Made by a program: the position numbers and the translations under genes. The notes below the pieces were generated by a model. That model was not told where the DNA came from. It saw only the letters and a list, made by a program, of their open reading frames with translations, and ran no database searches. From Antilocapra americana (lineage: Eukaryota > Chordata > Mammalia > Artiodactyla > Antilocapridae): a stretch of DNA of 64,000 nucleotides. Positions 24,548 to 37,547 of the stretch are shown piece after piece (position 1 is the first letter of the stretch; every line of letters starts with the position of its first letter). The stretch is from assembly GCA_007570785.1 (NCBI GenBank), contig ML664174.1, positions 3,468,828-3,532,827 on the forward strand. The letters are read 5' to 3'.

Positions 24548-24775
24548 TAAGAACAATGGGGGTGTGTGTGTGTGTGCTCAGTCGTGTCCGACTCTCTGTG
24601 ACCCCACGGACAGTGGCCCTGCACTCTCCTCTGTCCGTGGAATTTTCCAAGCAAGCATACGGGGATGGATTGCCATTTCCTACTCCAGGGGAATCCTCCC
24701 AACACAGGGATCGAACCCACGTCTCTTGCGTCTCCTGCACTGGCAGGCAGATTCTTTACCACTAAGAACAATGGG
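24548..24775 (-). repeat. Bov-tA SINE, minus orientation, with perfect 13-base TSD
   Basis: TAAGAACAATGGG occurs at 24548-24560 and again at 24763-24775. Between them lie a (GT)n tail (24561-24575) and a full Bov-tA ending GGCAGATTCTTTACCAC. A perfect TSD suggests a fairly recent insertion. Confidence 0.93.
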
Positions 24776-27700
24776 CAAACAGAAAGTTCCTCCTAAGCGC
24801 AACCCTGATGCCCTACTCGTTGTTAATCACAGGATCACCAGTAGCCATGTTTCACTTAGCAGATTTTAAAACATCACACCCAAGGACAGAGGGCTTAAAA
24901 GGAAAAAATTAAAACATAACATCACTCCACCTTGCCTTAGTGTTGCCTTAAATACAGTTGCTGGTGGGTTATTCGTCTGCGTCACTGTACACTTATTTCT
25001 AAGGATAAACTCTCTCCCCACGGTGCTCAGAGAGCACGGGACTCTGCCATCCTGTCCACCCGGTGACCCACGAGCATCCCCCGAGTCCTCATAAGCCCCC
25101 TGGGAGGCGTGCATCTCCCTCGCAGAGAGGGAAAGCACACTGACATAAAAACGTGGAGGGCTCTCTCTCTAATCAACACTGAGCTGGCAGTTAGAGGGAT
25201 CACAGCAGAAAAACTACTTTGAAAACACATTATAAAAGAAAAAAGGCCTCCATCTATAGCCTGAGTACTACTTCTGAAGCCCAATCTAGACATGAATCTC
25301 AACACCCAGTGGGGAAAAAGTGCCGCAGTGGTCAGGTCACTTGCCTTCCATGCACCTTCTGAGGTCCCTCAATTGCAGCCCCAATACTGTCTGAATTGAG
25401 CCTGGAGCTCAGAATTAAGCGGCACCCTCTCCCGCTTTCCTTCTTTCTCTAAGGGCAGGGAACAGGTCTGCCCTCCACAAACAGGCACCTTTTTATAAAG
25501 CTCCACAACAGCTGAAGCTGAACCGAGGGTGTCCCTCTTGACCTTACATTCAGCATCTAGAATTGTGAGTTATGAGAATGAATAGCTTGTCTGATCCTTT
25601 CATTTTCCACACAAGGCGTCTCGGGGCCAGAAACCATTAAGTACACCACGGTGAAACAGCTGGGGCAGAGCCAACGTGTGAAGCCAGATTTCCTCGTTCC
25701 ATGACTCCTGCCCTGTTTGCTATACCGGGCTGTCCTTCCAGAACATGCTTTTTCATTAATCTCCTGCCACCAGCTGTAACTACAGTCTGAGCACCCAACT
25801 GTATGAGCTACTGTGCGCTAACTACCTGGTTTACTCCCCACATCCATCTGCAGGCAGGCATCATCCACCACCATCCAGGGCTGCTAGGAAGAGACTGGGT
25901 CACTGCTGGGTGTGACCCCTAAGCCATGCTCCTGGCACCAAAGCATCCACCCTCCTTATTAAAATGCCTCTCCTGCTGTTAATACTACTTTTGGCAATTA
26001 ACTCTACACATGGCTGGGCTTTTTCTCGTCAAGTGGATATTAGGTTCTGGAGGACAGAGAGCCATCTAATCCTTATCTCCAAAGCGCCTAAGCTCAGTAT
26101 CCTCGAAATGGAATTTTTTGCAACGAAAGCCACATGCTCCCAGCTAAGATGAACTAGAAATTAACTGGTACATTAACAGAATTTATATTGTAATCTAAAA
26201 TGTAATTATGGTTGTCTCATAAATACTGTGTTGAGGGAGACCTATCAAAAAAATAAAATAAAATAAAAACCTCTACACTGCTGAAATTTAATAGATTTCA
26301 GCTTCATCATTCTCTCTTAAGAAGCCTTCACAACAGTAGTGAATGAAAAATAACGGCGGTTTGGCCTGTCTCCTTTCAATCCACTCCTCATCAAAGTACA
26401 TGAAAAATAACCATAAAAATGAGCAAATCTCTTATAAGAAGTCAGTTAGATCGAGATAAGGCACAATCACATGAAATACTGAATGCACAACAGAATTTGC
26501 TATTAATAATCGTAGCAAGTAAATTAATTCACAGGAAAACGGAAGGAGGGCGGTTAACACAGCCTATATGGGAAAGACAACAAAAACCAGAGATGAAAAT
26601 CTGTCATCAAATTAATGATGGTCAAGCTAATTTTTCTGTTTTACCCTCAAATCATTTTTCTCCCATACAGAAGTCTCCCCTTGCTGCCCTCCTTTTCAAA
26701 GCTGTGTTTTTAACAAATGAATATATACTTCTTGTTTAAATAAAAAAAAAGAACCAAAATGGTGCTGAAAAAGTGAAAAATACGTCTTCCTTCAAGACAT
26801 CCCAAATCCAGCCCCAAAGGCAGCCACTCCTAACAGTTCATGAATTCTTACAGACTCCAGGTGGGGGTTGGGTGCCCACACAATGAGACAAGCATTGAAC
26901 AAGAAGAGGGGGAGAAGGGAATAGCTCACAGCTGAAGAGACTTACTCCAGTACGTGTTCAATACGACAGAACCAGAGAACAAGAGTGAAAGAGTCTACTT
27001 ATGTTCAGGAGAGGCAGAGGACCTCCCCTGCCAACCTGACATAAAGTACTGGATGAAACACTTCACAGCTGACACATTTTTAATCTTTTATGTTTTTATC
27101 CTGGTTCTGAAAACAGGAGCCCTATACAAATGCTTCTGGCAACTAGTCAACGAAAATTAAGGCAAGAGCAAATGAAATAACTTTAATTCAATGCACATCA
27201 CAATCCTTCAAGTTTTATTTTAACTATGGAAATTTTTTACTAATTATGTAAAAATTTTAGTAATGTTTTAGTAATTATGTATGTACACAAATATACACAC
27301 ACTTTATATATAAAACATTCAGATAAAATTATTACTTCTGCCTCCAAACTTAAAAACTGCTGTTTTCTAAATGAGTAAACTTTATCACTTTATCACAATG
27401 AGGAAACTTTATCACTTTAATGTTCATTTACAAACTTAAAAAAAAAAAGTTCAGTAAAATGCAAACTGACCAAATGTTCAAAGACAAAACCTTGTGGCAG
27501 AAGTCTTTTTTTGTTTCTTGGCCATCCTTTTTAATTATTGTGGCAAAGTGAAATATAATCCCCTAGCTTGACACAATAAATTTAATCTGAAAATGCAGTT
27601 CTGTATGTCTGCATTATCACTCACTTTAAAATGTGATCACTTTGTCTACGCAGGACTGAGTGTTTCTAGAGTGCATGCAGGCAAGCCCAACACTTACACT

Positions 27701-29959
27701 CTCTTGCTTACAACCTCACAATAACTTCCCTCTGCTTTCAAGGCAAAAGGAAAATTTTCCAAACGCATGATGGAACTTGCTGGTTAACAGTACAGCCTTT
27801 CTGCACTCTGTGAACCTTCAGCTCCAGTAAAAGGGTAAGAAAACCAGTTGCAAGTATTTGAACACACCTTGAATGCACTCCGATCCTTCAAGAGAAACCA
27901 AGTGGCAACTTCTGCTGAAACACAACTGGACACAATTCCCTTTCTTTCTTTTCTTGGGCTTACCCATCCCTCTTTGTCCTGTTTAACTCTTTCTCCTCCA
28001 TCAAGACTGCCTTTGGGTATCATTTCTTCCAGCAAGTTGTCCACACTCTGCCCCATCCCCTGACATGTTACCATTTTTCTCCCTTACAGTATTCCTTGAG
28101 AGGACTGCAGGTAATTTATGGATGATTAAAAATGAGGAGAGGGATCCTCTACTTTAACGAATTATGATTTTACTGTGCACTCATCTTTCTAATACTAGCT
28201 CTGTCAGCAATAAAAAAAAATCAAAAGACTGTCAGTTTGAAGTTTTTTGACAAAATAACTAATTTTGAAGGGTTTTTTGGACAAAACTATCATAAAAACC
28301 AGCTTAAAAGGAAGAATATGTTGGAGTGAAAAGAAAACATCTTTCAACAGAGCACAATTACATGAAAAGAGCCTAACCGGTGATATAATAACCATGGGTT
28401 ATAATAAGCAACAAAAGACATACAAATCAAAACAACACTGCATCATTTTATACCTATTAGGAAAAATTCTAGGAATGTCAACCCTCTCACTGTTATTGGA
28501 GCTACAGTTAAGAGAGTTCTCCTTGTGTTGCTAGATACAATGGAAACTGGTAGAACCCTTTCAGGAAAAAAAAAAAATGGTGGGTAAACCAGAGAACAGT
28601 CATATTGTGGGGTTCTGTAACATCTCTTTTAACCTCTGCAAATGGATTTGCTGTTCAGCAGCTTAAGAGATATTCCTCTGCTACACCCAGGACTCCTCCT
28701 CACACTCACATCAGCCTCTCTAATCTTGGTTCCTGCCGCAAACCCCAGATATTTCCCATTCCTGGGAGCTATGAGCACCCACTCTTCCTCTTACAGTCCC
28801 CAACACTCCCCCCATATCCCTGGTCCCCAGAGGACATCCTGCTTTTTTTTGAAGTTTCCTGATACAACACCCCGTAAGCCAGGGACTGCACCTTATTTAA
28901 TTTTATGTACCTACACCTTTAATAGAGGCTTAAAGATACAGGAAAACAAGTAGTACAGCAAAACCCACAAAGTGATTCTACCATCTGTAAGAAGGAAAAC
29001 CTGTGGTACTAAGACACTACTATGCTATTCATTTAGTATTTTTTCACTTACATTTTAACCAAAGTAATACACATACTAGTTATAGGCAAACAGAACTTCA
29101 GGCATTTAAGGTAAAAACAAAACCAAACAGTATTCTTCACATCATCTTCTTTACTCCTAAGAGCAACCACTTTCAACTCACAGCACTACTTCCTCCAGGA
29201 TCGCCATGTTCCTAAATAACAGGCACTATTATTAGGCACTATTTCTTGATTTATCAACATCAGATATTCTCTGTTGAAGTTGTTTCAGAAAATGAGCATG
29301 CTTCCACAAAGTGTGCTCCCCGTTCCCTTGCTCTATATTATGTAAACATGCATGTATATATGTATATGTATTAATGTGTGTATCACAGTTATATCACAAA
29401 TATACGTCAGGATTTACTTTACAATAGCTATATTTGCTCAAATGCTTACTTTGTTTTTCCTGGAGTTAATAATGGCTCCCCCACCACACACAATTGCTTA
29501 GTTTCTATTTACCTATCCTTAATTCTTTTGAAACGCCACAAGAAAAAAAACCCACACCATCCCCCCCAAAATAAAAACAAACAAAAACCCCCTTCTTCTC
29601 ATAACTGTTTCTCACATGGTCAAAAGCCACAAGTGCCCTATCGACTCCACTTCTCTTTCCTGGAGACCTCCCTCCTAGAGCTCTCCATCTTCACACTCCA
29701 TTCCAGCCCTGCTGATCTCCAAGTTTACTGCTCAGGCATCTCCAGAAACATATCATCACCATCATTATCCTGACAGTTCCTTCTCTCCTCTCTTGGGATG
29801 AATTCCATGCCTCCCAGATCTCATTACCTTTCTCATTCTTAGTCTACTAGCTCATTTTGCTGGACCCCTATCCTCATTCAGCAACTGCCTAAGAAGTACT
29901 TAGATGTTAGACGTCTTGCGTCCTGGCATGTCCAGCCTTAATCTGACTGGTGGTTTGTT
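24776..29959. other. Long intronic segment with old repeats only
   Basis: No young ruminant SINE or BovB in about 5.2 kb. Possible old pieces: (AAAAT)n at 26248-26268, L2-like 25975-26110, L1M-like 28310-28570 (plus), L2-like 28860-28935. The sequence at 24870-25480 and 25560-25960 is moderately GC-rich without recognised genes. Confidence 0.35.
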
Positions 29960-30380
29960 AGTCATGTACAGATCTGAGAGTTGGACCATAAAGAAGGCTG
30001 AGCACTGAAGAATTGATACTTTCAAACTGTGGTGCTGGAGAAGACTCTTGAGAGTCCGTGGACTGCAAGGAGTTCAAACCAGTCAATCTTAGAGGAAATC
30101 AACCCTGAATATTCATTGGGAGGCCTGATGCTGAAGCTCCAATACTTTGGCCACCTGATGTGAAGCGCTGACTAACTGGAAAAGACCCTGATGCCTGGAA
30201 AGATTGAGGGCAGGAGAAGTGGGTGACAGAGGATGAGATGGCTGGATGGCCTCACCAACTCAACAGACATGAGTCTGAGCCAACTCCAGGAGATGGCGAA
30301 GGACAGGGAAGCCTGGCATGGGGTGCAGTCCATGGGGTCGCAAAGAGTCAGACACAACTAATCGACTAAGCAACAACAAA
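29960..30380 (+). repeat. BovB LINE 3' end (about 420 bases)
   Basis: Shows the BovB 3' order: GAGAGTTGGACCATAAAGAA, GGCTGAGCACTGAAGAATTG, CAATACTTTGGCCACCTGAT, GATGAGATGGCTGGATGGCC, AGTCAGACACAACTAATCGA. Short tandem A/C-rich tail rather than long poly(A), as in RTE elements. Confidence 0.93.
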
Positions 30381-32043
30381 ATTCTAGACAGCAAAACATT
30401 TACCATTAGAATTTTCAAGGTATTATTTCATTATCTTTCAGCTTCAACTGATGGAATTAAAAGGTTCAATGATATTCCGATTCCTGATCTTTTACACAAT
30501 TTCTTTTCCAGTAATTTTTTTGGATCATCCTTTTACTACTGCAGTGGCCTTTGTAAAGCAAATCTTTTCATATTCCTTGTATTGGATATCCAATAGGCCT
30601 TTTCAGTATTGAAACATCTCTTCCAGTTAAGCGAAATGTTATTTCATTATTTGATTTCTGATAATTTCTTTTCCTTCCTTTTTGCTTTCATGTTGTAAAT
30701 GTTCTACTTACAAGATACTGTACTTTCTCAACAGTTTATCTTTTCTCTCACACTCTGCCCCCATTTCTTTTTCATTTAGGTACTTGGATCAGTTTTGAAC
30801 TTCATTTTCCAACCAGACTATTTAATTTTTCATATTGATTCTTGGACTCAAATTTGAAAAAAATTTTGTGTCCTCTGTTTCTTCTGTTTAAAAAAAAAAA
30901 ATCTGTTGCTTAATGACTATGATACGTTGCCTTACCCCTGCTAACATTAGACTAATGTTAAAGTGCTCTTTTCATATTCATTGTCTATATTTTCCCAATT
31001 TCCTCTTCTTCGGTTTGTCCTCAAGTGGAAGGCTTTGTTTCCTATCTGCTATCACGGGCTATCCTATCCTTTTACATTTAATATCTGTGTGGGGGCAGGG
31101 CCTGGTGACTACTAAGCAGACTTTCCTGGAGTGGAGTGGATGGGGACCCAGTTGGTTTACCTGGGGAAACTGGACATAGGGGGAACTATAATTATGACTG
31201 CCTAGCATCTGAGTAATCTTTTCCTATATCCAGGGAAATTCCTTGCCTTATGCAGAGTCTGCCTTCCACAACAGAAGCTCTAAAGTGCCATACTGCAATT
31301 AACCAGTCATTCTTACAGACAGGGTGTAGCCATAACCTGCCTTTCGGCCAATGAGACAAGCACACCCTGGACTCCAAATTGAAAAGCCATGTCTGCAGAG
31401 ACCGAGGAGGCTGTGAATCCATTTACATGAAAGCTGGTGGCGTCAGTGGCACCCACAGTGCATTGGCACCCTCATTAAAGTGCTGGCGGTGATGATGCAA
31501 AGCTGGACATGCCGTCCCCGGGGGCAGCACCAGTCCGCTTTCTAGAGTGATCTGAGTGTCGTCTTAGCCACTTGGCCTCCCTTGTGCTTACCCATTTCCC
31601 AAACCTAGTTATACAGGCTTCCAAGTGATTCAGCAAGTTACTAAATACTATCTCCAAAAATTCCTTTCCTACTGAAACCAGACAGACGGTTTTCCCCCTA
31701 TACTGGGGGGACCCAAAAATGCCACTACTTAGCAGTCATTTTTAGAATGCGCTTCACTCTCTCTACAGAAGAATGGTTCCATTTCCCGCCTGGCTTCTAG
31801 CATTCTGGGAACCACGCTCAGCCAAAAACGTTTCAGATAATTTCTCCTTGTTTCCAAAGCCTTTACAATTAAAACAGCTTATGGAAGGGACCTGACTACA
31901 CATCTACAACCAGCTCCACCTCCAAGCGCAGTGTTACCAGCTACTTGGAGCCTCCAATTCTGGGGCTGTGAAGGGTTCGATTTTTCTAGAATTCCCCTAG
32001 AAAGGTCTTCACATGCAGCTCTCTCCACCTTACTCAGTTTCAA

Positions 32044-32070
32044 TCTCTCTCTCTCTCTCTCTCTCTCTCT
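32044..32070. repeat. (CT)n microsatellite
   Basis: About 13 uninterrupted CT units, a likely polymorphic marker. Confidence 0.95.
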
Positions 32071-32231
32071 GCTGACCAAAACAATGTTGATAATGCTAAT
32101 CGGCTCCTATTTCTGCTGCTCACATTTGACCTTGCGTGTTTGTATCTTTTCCTATTCTTTTAGTAACACTGGCAGAGGGTTTGGGAAATATTTCAAAACT
32201 GAGTTTCCAGTTCAGACTGATAACACTGCAG

Positions 32232-32248
32232 CCCCCCCCCCCCCCCCC
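32232..32248. repeat. Poly(C) run of 17
   Basis: An uninterrupted 17-base C homopolymer, prone to slippage and to sequencing length errors. Confidence 0.9.
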
Positions 32249-32985
32249 GTTAAATACATGCCACAGTTAGATTCTTCCCCTCCCAAAGGGGAATGAGTAC
32301 TGCTCATCCGGATTGAACAAATGTTAAGATTCTGCCAAATTTGCTTCATCTCACCAAGAAATAAGATGTTCTATAAATGTAGCTAAAATATCAACTTTCA
32401 ATCCCATTCTCCGCTCAGACTCTCCAGGGAAACTTCTCTCCAAAAGATGTGCGGCACCCTTCCCTCAAGTATTCGTATATTTATGAAATCTAAGCAGACG
32501 ATATCATTGGGAACACATCCTTTCACAAATTTGATTTTTTCAAACAAAACAGTCTTCCAGATTTATTCATCACAGTACTACAAAAAAATATAAATCCTTC
32601 ATAACAACTTCCACACGCTTTACATTCTGTGTACACACTTGGGTTTCTTGTCTGAAATCTAGGTTACTTTCAGATTTTTGCTGTTACAAAGGCCATTTCT
32701 TTCACATCTTCTTTGTGCACATAGGTTAAAGGCTCTCTAGAGAACTCCAGAATGAGAACTGCTGAAACCTTAAGTTGTAGTGGTTTCTCAACATTATTGG
32801 ATACTATCAAACTACCCTCCAAAGCGGCTGTAACAATTTTACAATCCAACAGTCACATATAAAACAACATTCACCGCCACAGTTTTGCCTTTAAATGATC
32901 AGTATGATCACATACAGTGTTATCCTGTTGCTCCTCTTCCACCGGCATTTCCCTGATTACTATTAGGAATTTAAATTCATGTTGG

Positions 32986-33304
32986 AGGGCTTCCCTGGTG
33001 GCTCAGTGGTGAAGAATACGCCTGTTGGGGCAGGAGACACAGGTTTGATCCCTGGCCTGGGAAAATCCCACATGCCCAACCACTGAGCCTGTGCTCTGGA
33101 GCCCGGGAGCTGCAACTGCTGAGTCCATGCGCCTCGACCGCTGAGGCCCGTGGGCCCTAGAGCCTCTGTAACGGGCGAAGCTACCACGATGAGAAGCCTG
33201 CACACTGTGAGTGGACAATGGCCCCGGCTCTGCACAACAAAAAAGCCCGCAACGCAGCAAAGACCCAGCATACCCATAAATAAATAAATACAGCCTAAAT
33301 AAAT
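32986..33304 (+). repeat. CHR tRNA-derived SINE (long form) with TSD
   Basis: GGGCTTCCCTGGTGGCTCAG head, full CHR body, AAATAAATAAATA tail. The 13-base flanks AAATTCATGTTGG (32973-32985) and AAATCCATATTGG (33305-33317) match at 11 positions. Inserted into an older L1. Confidence 0.92.
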
Positions 33305-33403
33305 AAATCCATATTGGTCTTACCTATTTATGTTTTGCCCATTTTTCTACTAGATCTCTGTCTTGTTACTGATTTGTAGGATTTCATTATATACTACCCT
33401 TGA

Positions 33404-33532
33404 GTAGGAAATAGCAACCCACTCCAACCCACTCCAGTATTCTTGCCTGGGAAATCCCATGGACAGAGGAACCTGGAGGGCTATACAGTCCATGGGGTTG
33501 CAAAGAGTCAGACACAACTAAGCACTCACACA
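33404..33532 (+). repeat. Bov-A monomer, plus orientation
   Basis: CCAGTATTCTTGCCTGGGAA, CCATGGACAGAGGAACCTGG and AAAGAGTCAGACACAACTAA. The CAACCCACTCC motif at its left edge is duplicated in tandem. Confidence 0.88.
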
Positions 33533-33638
33533 CGCATGCACACTTTACAGACTACGGATATTAATCCTTCATGAGACACACATGTCTGAAAGCACTCTCA
33601 TTCTAAAGCCTGTCTTTTACCTTTGCTTAAGGTATACT

Positions 33639-33671
33639 TGTGTGTGTGTGCGCACACGCACGCACGCACGC
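33639..33671. repeat. Alternating purine-pyrimidine tract (TG then CG/CA)
   Basis: 33 bases of strict alternation: TG repeats, a CGCACACGCA core, then CGCA repeats. It forms the tail side of the adjacent Bov-tA. Confidence 0.9.
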
Positions 33672-33888
33672 CATGTTCAATTGCTCAGTCACGTCTGACT
33701 CTTTGCGACCCTATGGACTATAGCCCGCCAGGTTCCTCTGTCCATGGTCTCCAGGCAAGAATGCTGGAGTGGGTTGCCACTTCTTACTCCAGGGGATCTT
33801 CCTGACGCAGGGATGGAACCCATGTCTCCTGTATCTCCCTTACATTGGCAGGTGGATTCTTTACCACTTGACCCACCTGGGAAGCCAT
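33672..33888 (-). repeat. Bov-tA SINE, minus orientation
   Basis: TGCTCAGTCACGTCTGACTC through to ACCACTTGACCCACCTGGGAAG; diverged within the tRNA-related head. Confidence 0.9.
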
Positions 33889-33944
33889 ACTTTATTACAC
33901 ATGCATTTAAATTTTTTAACATGAAGGTCTCTCTTTTTTAAAAA

Positions 33945-34900
33945 AAAAAACCATTTACTTTTAACTGGAGGATAATTGCTTTCCAGTGTTCTGTTGGTTT
34001 CTGCCATACAGCAACACGAATCAGCTATAGGTATGCATACGTACCTTCCCTCTTGACTCTCCCTCCCACCTCCTGTCCTATCCTACCCGTCTAGGTTGTC
34101 ACAGAACATGGCTTTGAGCTCCCTGCATCATTCAGCAAATTCCCACTGGTTATCTAATTTTAATACGGTAATGCATATGTTTCAATGGTCCTCTTTCAAT
34201 TCATCCCACCTTCTCCAGCCCCCACTGGGTCCACAAGTCTATTCTCTATGTCTGTCTCCATTGCTGCCTTGCATGGAGGTTCATCAGTACCAGAAAGACA
34301 GAAAGATCTCTTTGTAAAGTCTCTTTTCTGCTTGAATGGTCTATTCTCTATCTGGATGCCAATTCACTACCAATTCAAATATCAGCATTACAATAAATCC
34401 TACTGACCCCATTAATTCTACTCCTTCAATTAATTTTAGAATCATTCTGTCATGTTTCATGGCAAACTCTCTTGGTTTTGCTGCTTTGTTCTATTTTGAA
34501 CTGCATCAAATTCATAAAGTAATTTAGAGAACTTTAAATTCTTTATCGTATTGAGTCATCTCATTCAGTAACATATATAGTGCCTCTTTATTTAGATCTT
34601 CTTTAAAATCTATTAATCCAGAAAGTCATTGCATATCTTTTGTTACATTTATTTGAGGTACATTTTAATATTTTATTATTCTGACTAGGATCATTCATGT
34701 AATCACTTTATCTAATATATTGTTACTAGTTCATTAAAAAGCCACTGACTTTTAAAATTTATTTCATATCCAGTAATCTTACTGAGCCCTTATTAGCATT
34801 AAGTTCAATGATTCTAATTTTTTTAGTTACACAGTCATATCATTGGCAAAATAACTTTTCCCTTTTTCTGCCTTATTGAGTTGGCTAGTAGTTAATATGA
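33945..34900 (-). repeat. L1 fragment, minus orientation
   Basis: Begins with the reverse complement of a ruminant L1 3' end (TTTAACTGGAGGATAATTGC, GGTTTCTGCCATACAGCAAC) and runs into AT-rich sequence resembling degraded L1 ORF2. The inner boundary is uncertain. Confidence 0.6.
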
Positions 34901-35193
34901 CTTAATTTTAAGATGTAACAAGCTTATTTTTTTTAAAGCTATATTCTACTTTGCAAAAGAATAAGGACTTTGGAAAAATAAAAACAGTTGATTTTTTGGA
35001 AAGAAGGTTTTTCTCCTTTATAAATATGTTACATAGTAATTAAAAAAACACATGATTTTGGAAGTAATATGCAAGAAAATATATACGCTCTATAATTTTT
35101 ATTAAAAGTAGTGACAGATTAGTTAGAAAGTCATGAAACTATGCCAGAATATTTAAAGGAGGAATAAATCTTACCATATGTGGTAATTTATTT

Positions 35194-35397
35194 GAGCAAT
35201 GATGGCTCAGCAGTAAAGAATCTGCCTGCCAAGCAGGAAGACTTGGGTTCAATCCCTGGGTCGGGAAGATTTCCTGGAGAATGAAACGGCAACCAACTCC
35301 AGTATTCTTGCCTGGGAAATCCCATGGACAAAGGAGCTTCACCAGCTATAGTCCATGTGGTTGCAAAAGAGTCCGATACTACTTAGCAACCAAACAA
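35194..35397 (+). repeat. Bov-tA SINE, plus orientation
   Basis: tRNA-related GATGGCTCAGCAGTAAAGAA with GGGTTCAATCCC B-box, then the Bov-A body ending GTCCGATACTACTTAGCAAC. Confidence 0.9.
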
Positions 35398-36728
35398 AGG
35401 GCTCTATCCACCCCTCCCCCCAGTCCACCATATTCACTAAAATAAATGGCAAGAAGTCTCTTTAGGGTGTTCTTACACTCCCTATGGCATGATTTTAGTA
35501 GGAAAAAAAGATGGATTTTATTTTCAAGAGCATTTTTAAAATGCTATTAATCTGGATTTGGTTATGAAATAAATGAATGATGGAACCTTCAGTAAAACCT
35601 TAAGGCAGGCCTTCCCCACTGTCTTCCCAAAACCGTATTCAGGGATCTTTCTAACTAAGAGCACACAAATAAAACAACTTCAGAAAGTCTCCTTTGAGAC
35701 GAGGTCTCCAATATGTAGTGAATTAATAAGAGGACAGACAAAAATAACATCCTGATCCAACTGAGAAAGTTGTGTCGTACAACTGAAACGAAAACTGAGA
35801 AATAAAATGAAAGCAAAACTGTCAGAGAAATAAAAATGAAAGACAGTGGGGTTACTGTGAAAGTGAACGATGCCAGGATTAAAGCGAAAGTTTTCAAACA
35901 AACTCCAAAAGATAAAACATGAACAAGCAGCAAAGAATCAATGTTCTCCCAGACAGAGCCCATTTCTCCACATTCTGTGCAACTACTTTTCATTTTTGCA
36001 AATTTGCTGAAATTTGTGAAATAGAAATACTCTTCCTAAATAGTGAGAGATAGAGGGCATGATTGAGGGCATGAAAGGAAACAACAAAAACGGTGCCTTT
36101 AACTGAGGAACTAAAGTGTAGAAAAGTAGGCGTAAAAACCTATGGAAGTTAACTATCCTTATTTTAGAGTTAAATGAGTATACTGAGTGGAGAAAGGGGT
36201 GAGGAAGAGAGCAGGGAAACTAAAGGAAGGAACTGACAAGAAGGAAGGGGAAGAAATCCTGCTCATATTTCTATGTGGGGTAAGCGTTGGAACAAAGCAG
36301 GCCTCTGTACTTTTTAAAAAGACTCATAAAAACTAAATCAGTTATTCACATGAAACCACAGAAAAGTGGGTCTGGAGTAGACAAAAGAAAAAAGCACAAC
36401 TACACTCTAAGTTATAGAAGAAAACAGTATTAAGGAAGAAGAAGGGAAGAAAAGAATATAGACAGCATTATTTATTGAGCACGGACTGTATATCAGATAC
36501 TGAAAACCACGGTGCATTGAAAGAAGAAAGTGACTAGAAACATACAGAGTGTGCAGTCAAAGTACAGAAGACAAGTGCCTAACGTCTGCTGTGAGTTAGG
36601 GAAGGCTTCCCAAAGAAACCAGCTGAGCTGAACCTGGAAGGTAAAATAGGATGGAACTGGATGCAGAGCTAGGAAAGAGTAGTTGAAGGAAAAAGGAGCG
36701 TAGGCTACTGCAGAGAGGAACAAATGAA
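35398..36728. other. Intronic segment with an old repeat
   Basis: Mostly unique and AT-rich. 36470-36720 resembles an ancient L2/MIR-class repeat (TTTATTGAGCACGGACTGTA, GGGAAGGCTTCCCAAAGAAA). No exon recognised. Confidence 0.35.
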
Positions 36729-36741
36729 AACACCCTGCACT

Positions 36742-37065
36742 GGGCTTCGCTGGTGGCTCAGCAGTAAAGACTACGCCTGCCAATGCAGGAGACATGGATT
36801 CGATCCTTGGTCTGAGACAATCCCACATGCCACGGACCACCTGAGCTTGAGCACCGCAACTACAGAGCCCACGTGCTACATACTAAAGCCTGCACGCCCG
36901 AGAGCCTGTGCTCCACAACAAGAGAAGCCACTGCGATGAGCCAGAGCGCCCCAACAAGAAGTAACCCCCACTGGGCTGCAATTTAAGAAAGCCTGTGTGT
37001 AGCAACAAAGATCCTGTGCAGCCAAAAAAATAAATAAATCTTTTGTAAAATTCTAACCACCCCCC
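36742..37065 (+). repeat. CHR tRNA-derived SINE (long form) with TSD
   Basis: TGGGCTTCGCTGGTGGCTCA head, GATTCGATCC B-box, AAATAAATAAATC tail. Flanks AACACCCTGCACT (36729-36741) and AACACACTGCACT (37066-37078) match 12 of 13. Confidence 0.92.
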
Positions 37066-37078
37066 AACACACTGCACT

Positions 37079-37547
37079 ATGAAGCATACAGAATCATAAT
37101 AATGGGATTAAGAAATGTGGATTCAAGGTCAGGAGAAATAGTTTAATCCTGCAATTGCACTCCGAATCATATAAAGATACAAAAGGAGACAAATCGTGAC
37201 CAATATGTCAGGAAGAGCTGATTATAATTCTTAAGGAGTCATAGCTTTGAAACCATCACACAGGTTCTCAGATTTGGAAAAAAAGACAACTTTAGTAATA
37301 AATGCACAAAAGCAAGAGCAAATTATGTCACTTGACTGAAAGAACCTCATTTGGTAATACAACAAAACCCCCCAGAATCCAATGTGTTACTCTGAAGATG
37401 TATATACATCAGAAGAAGACAGAAAAAAATTTAAAGGAGATATTAACAAAAAACTGTTTTTTAAAAAAACAGAGGAAGCAATACTATTGGGTATCATGAT
37501 TAAAAGAAAAAATATCAAGCTAGGTGCTATGGGAAAAGAAATATCTG
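37079..37547. other. Intronic segment, nothing recognised
   Basis: A-rich, no exon or nameable repeat. Confidence 0.3.

Larger units (their letters stand above)
30381..32589. other. Intronic segment with simple repeats
   Basis: A T-rich first part (30380-30900), then 31080-31800 of moderate GC that I cannot assign, possibly an old LTR or pseudogene scrap. The microsatellites near 32044 and 32232 are listed separately. Confidence 0.3.
32590..33640 (-). repeat. L1 3' region remnant, minus orientation, split by two SINEs
   Basis: Reverse-complement L1 landmarks occur before, between and after the SINEs at 32986 and 33404: AACTACCCTCCAAAGCGGC, GCCCATTTTTCTACTAGATC, GATTTGTAGGATTTCATTAT, then GGATATTAATCCTTCATGAG. 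Moderately diverged. Confidence 0.6.

Noticed and set aside
29378..29773. 131-codon plus-strand open frame
   Set aside because: Low-complexity Lys/Asn/Pro and His-rich stretch from A- and C-runs; no recognisable protein.
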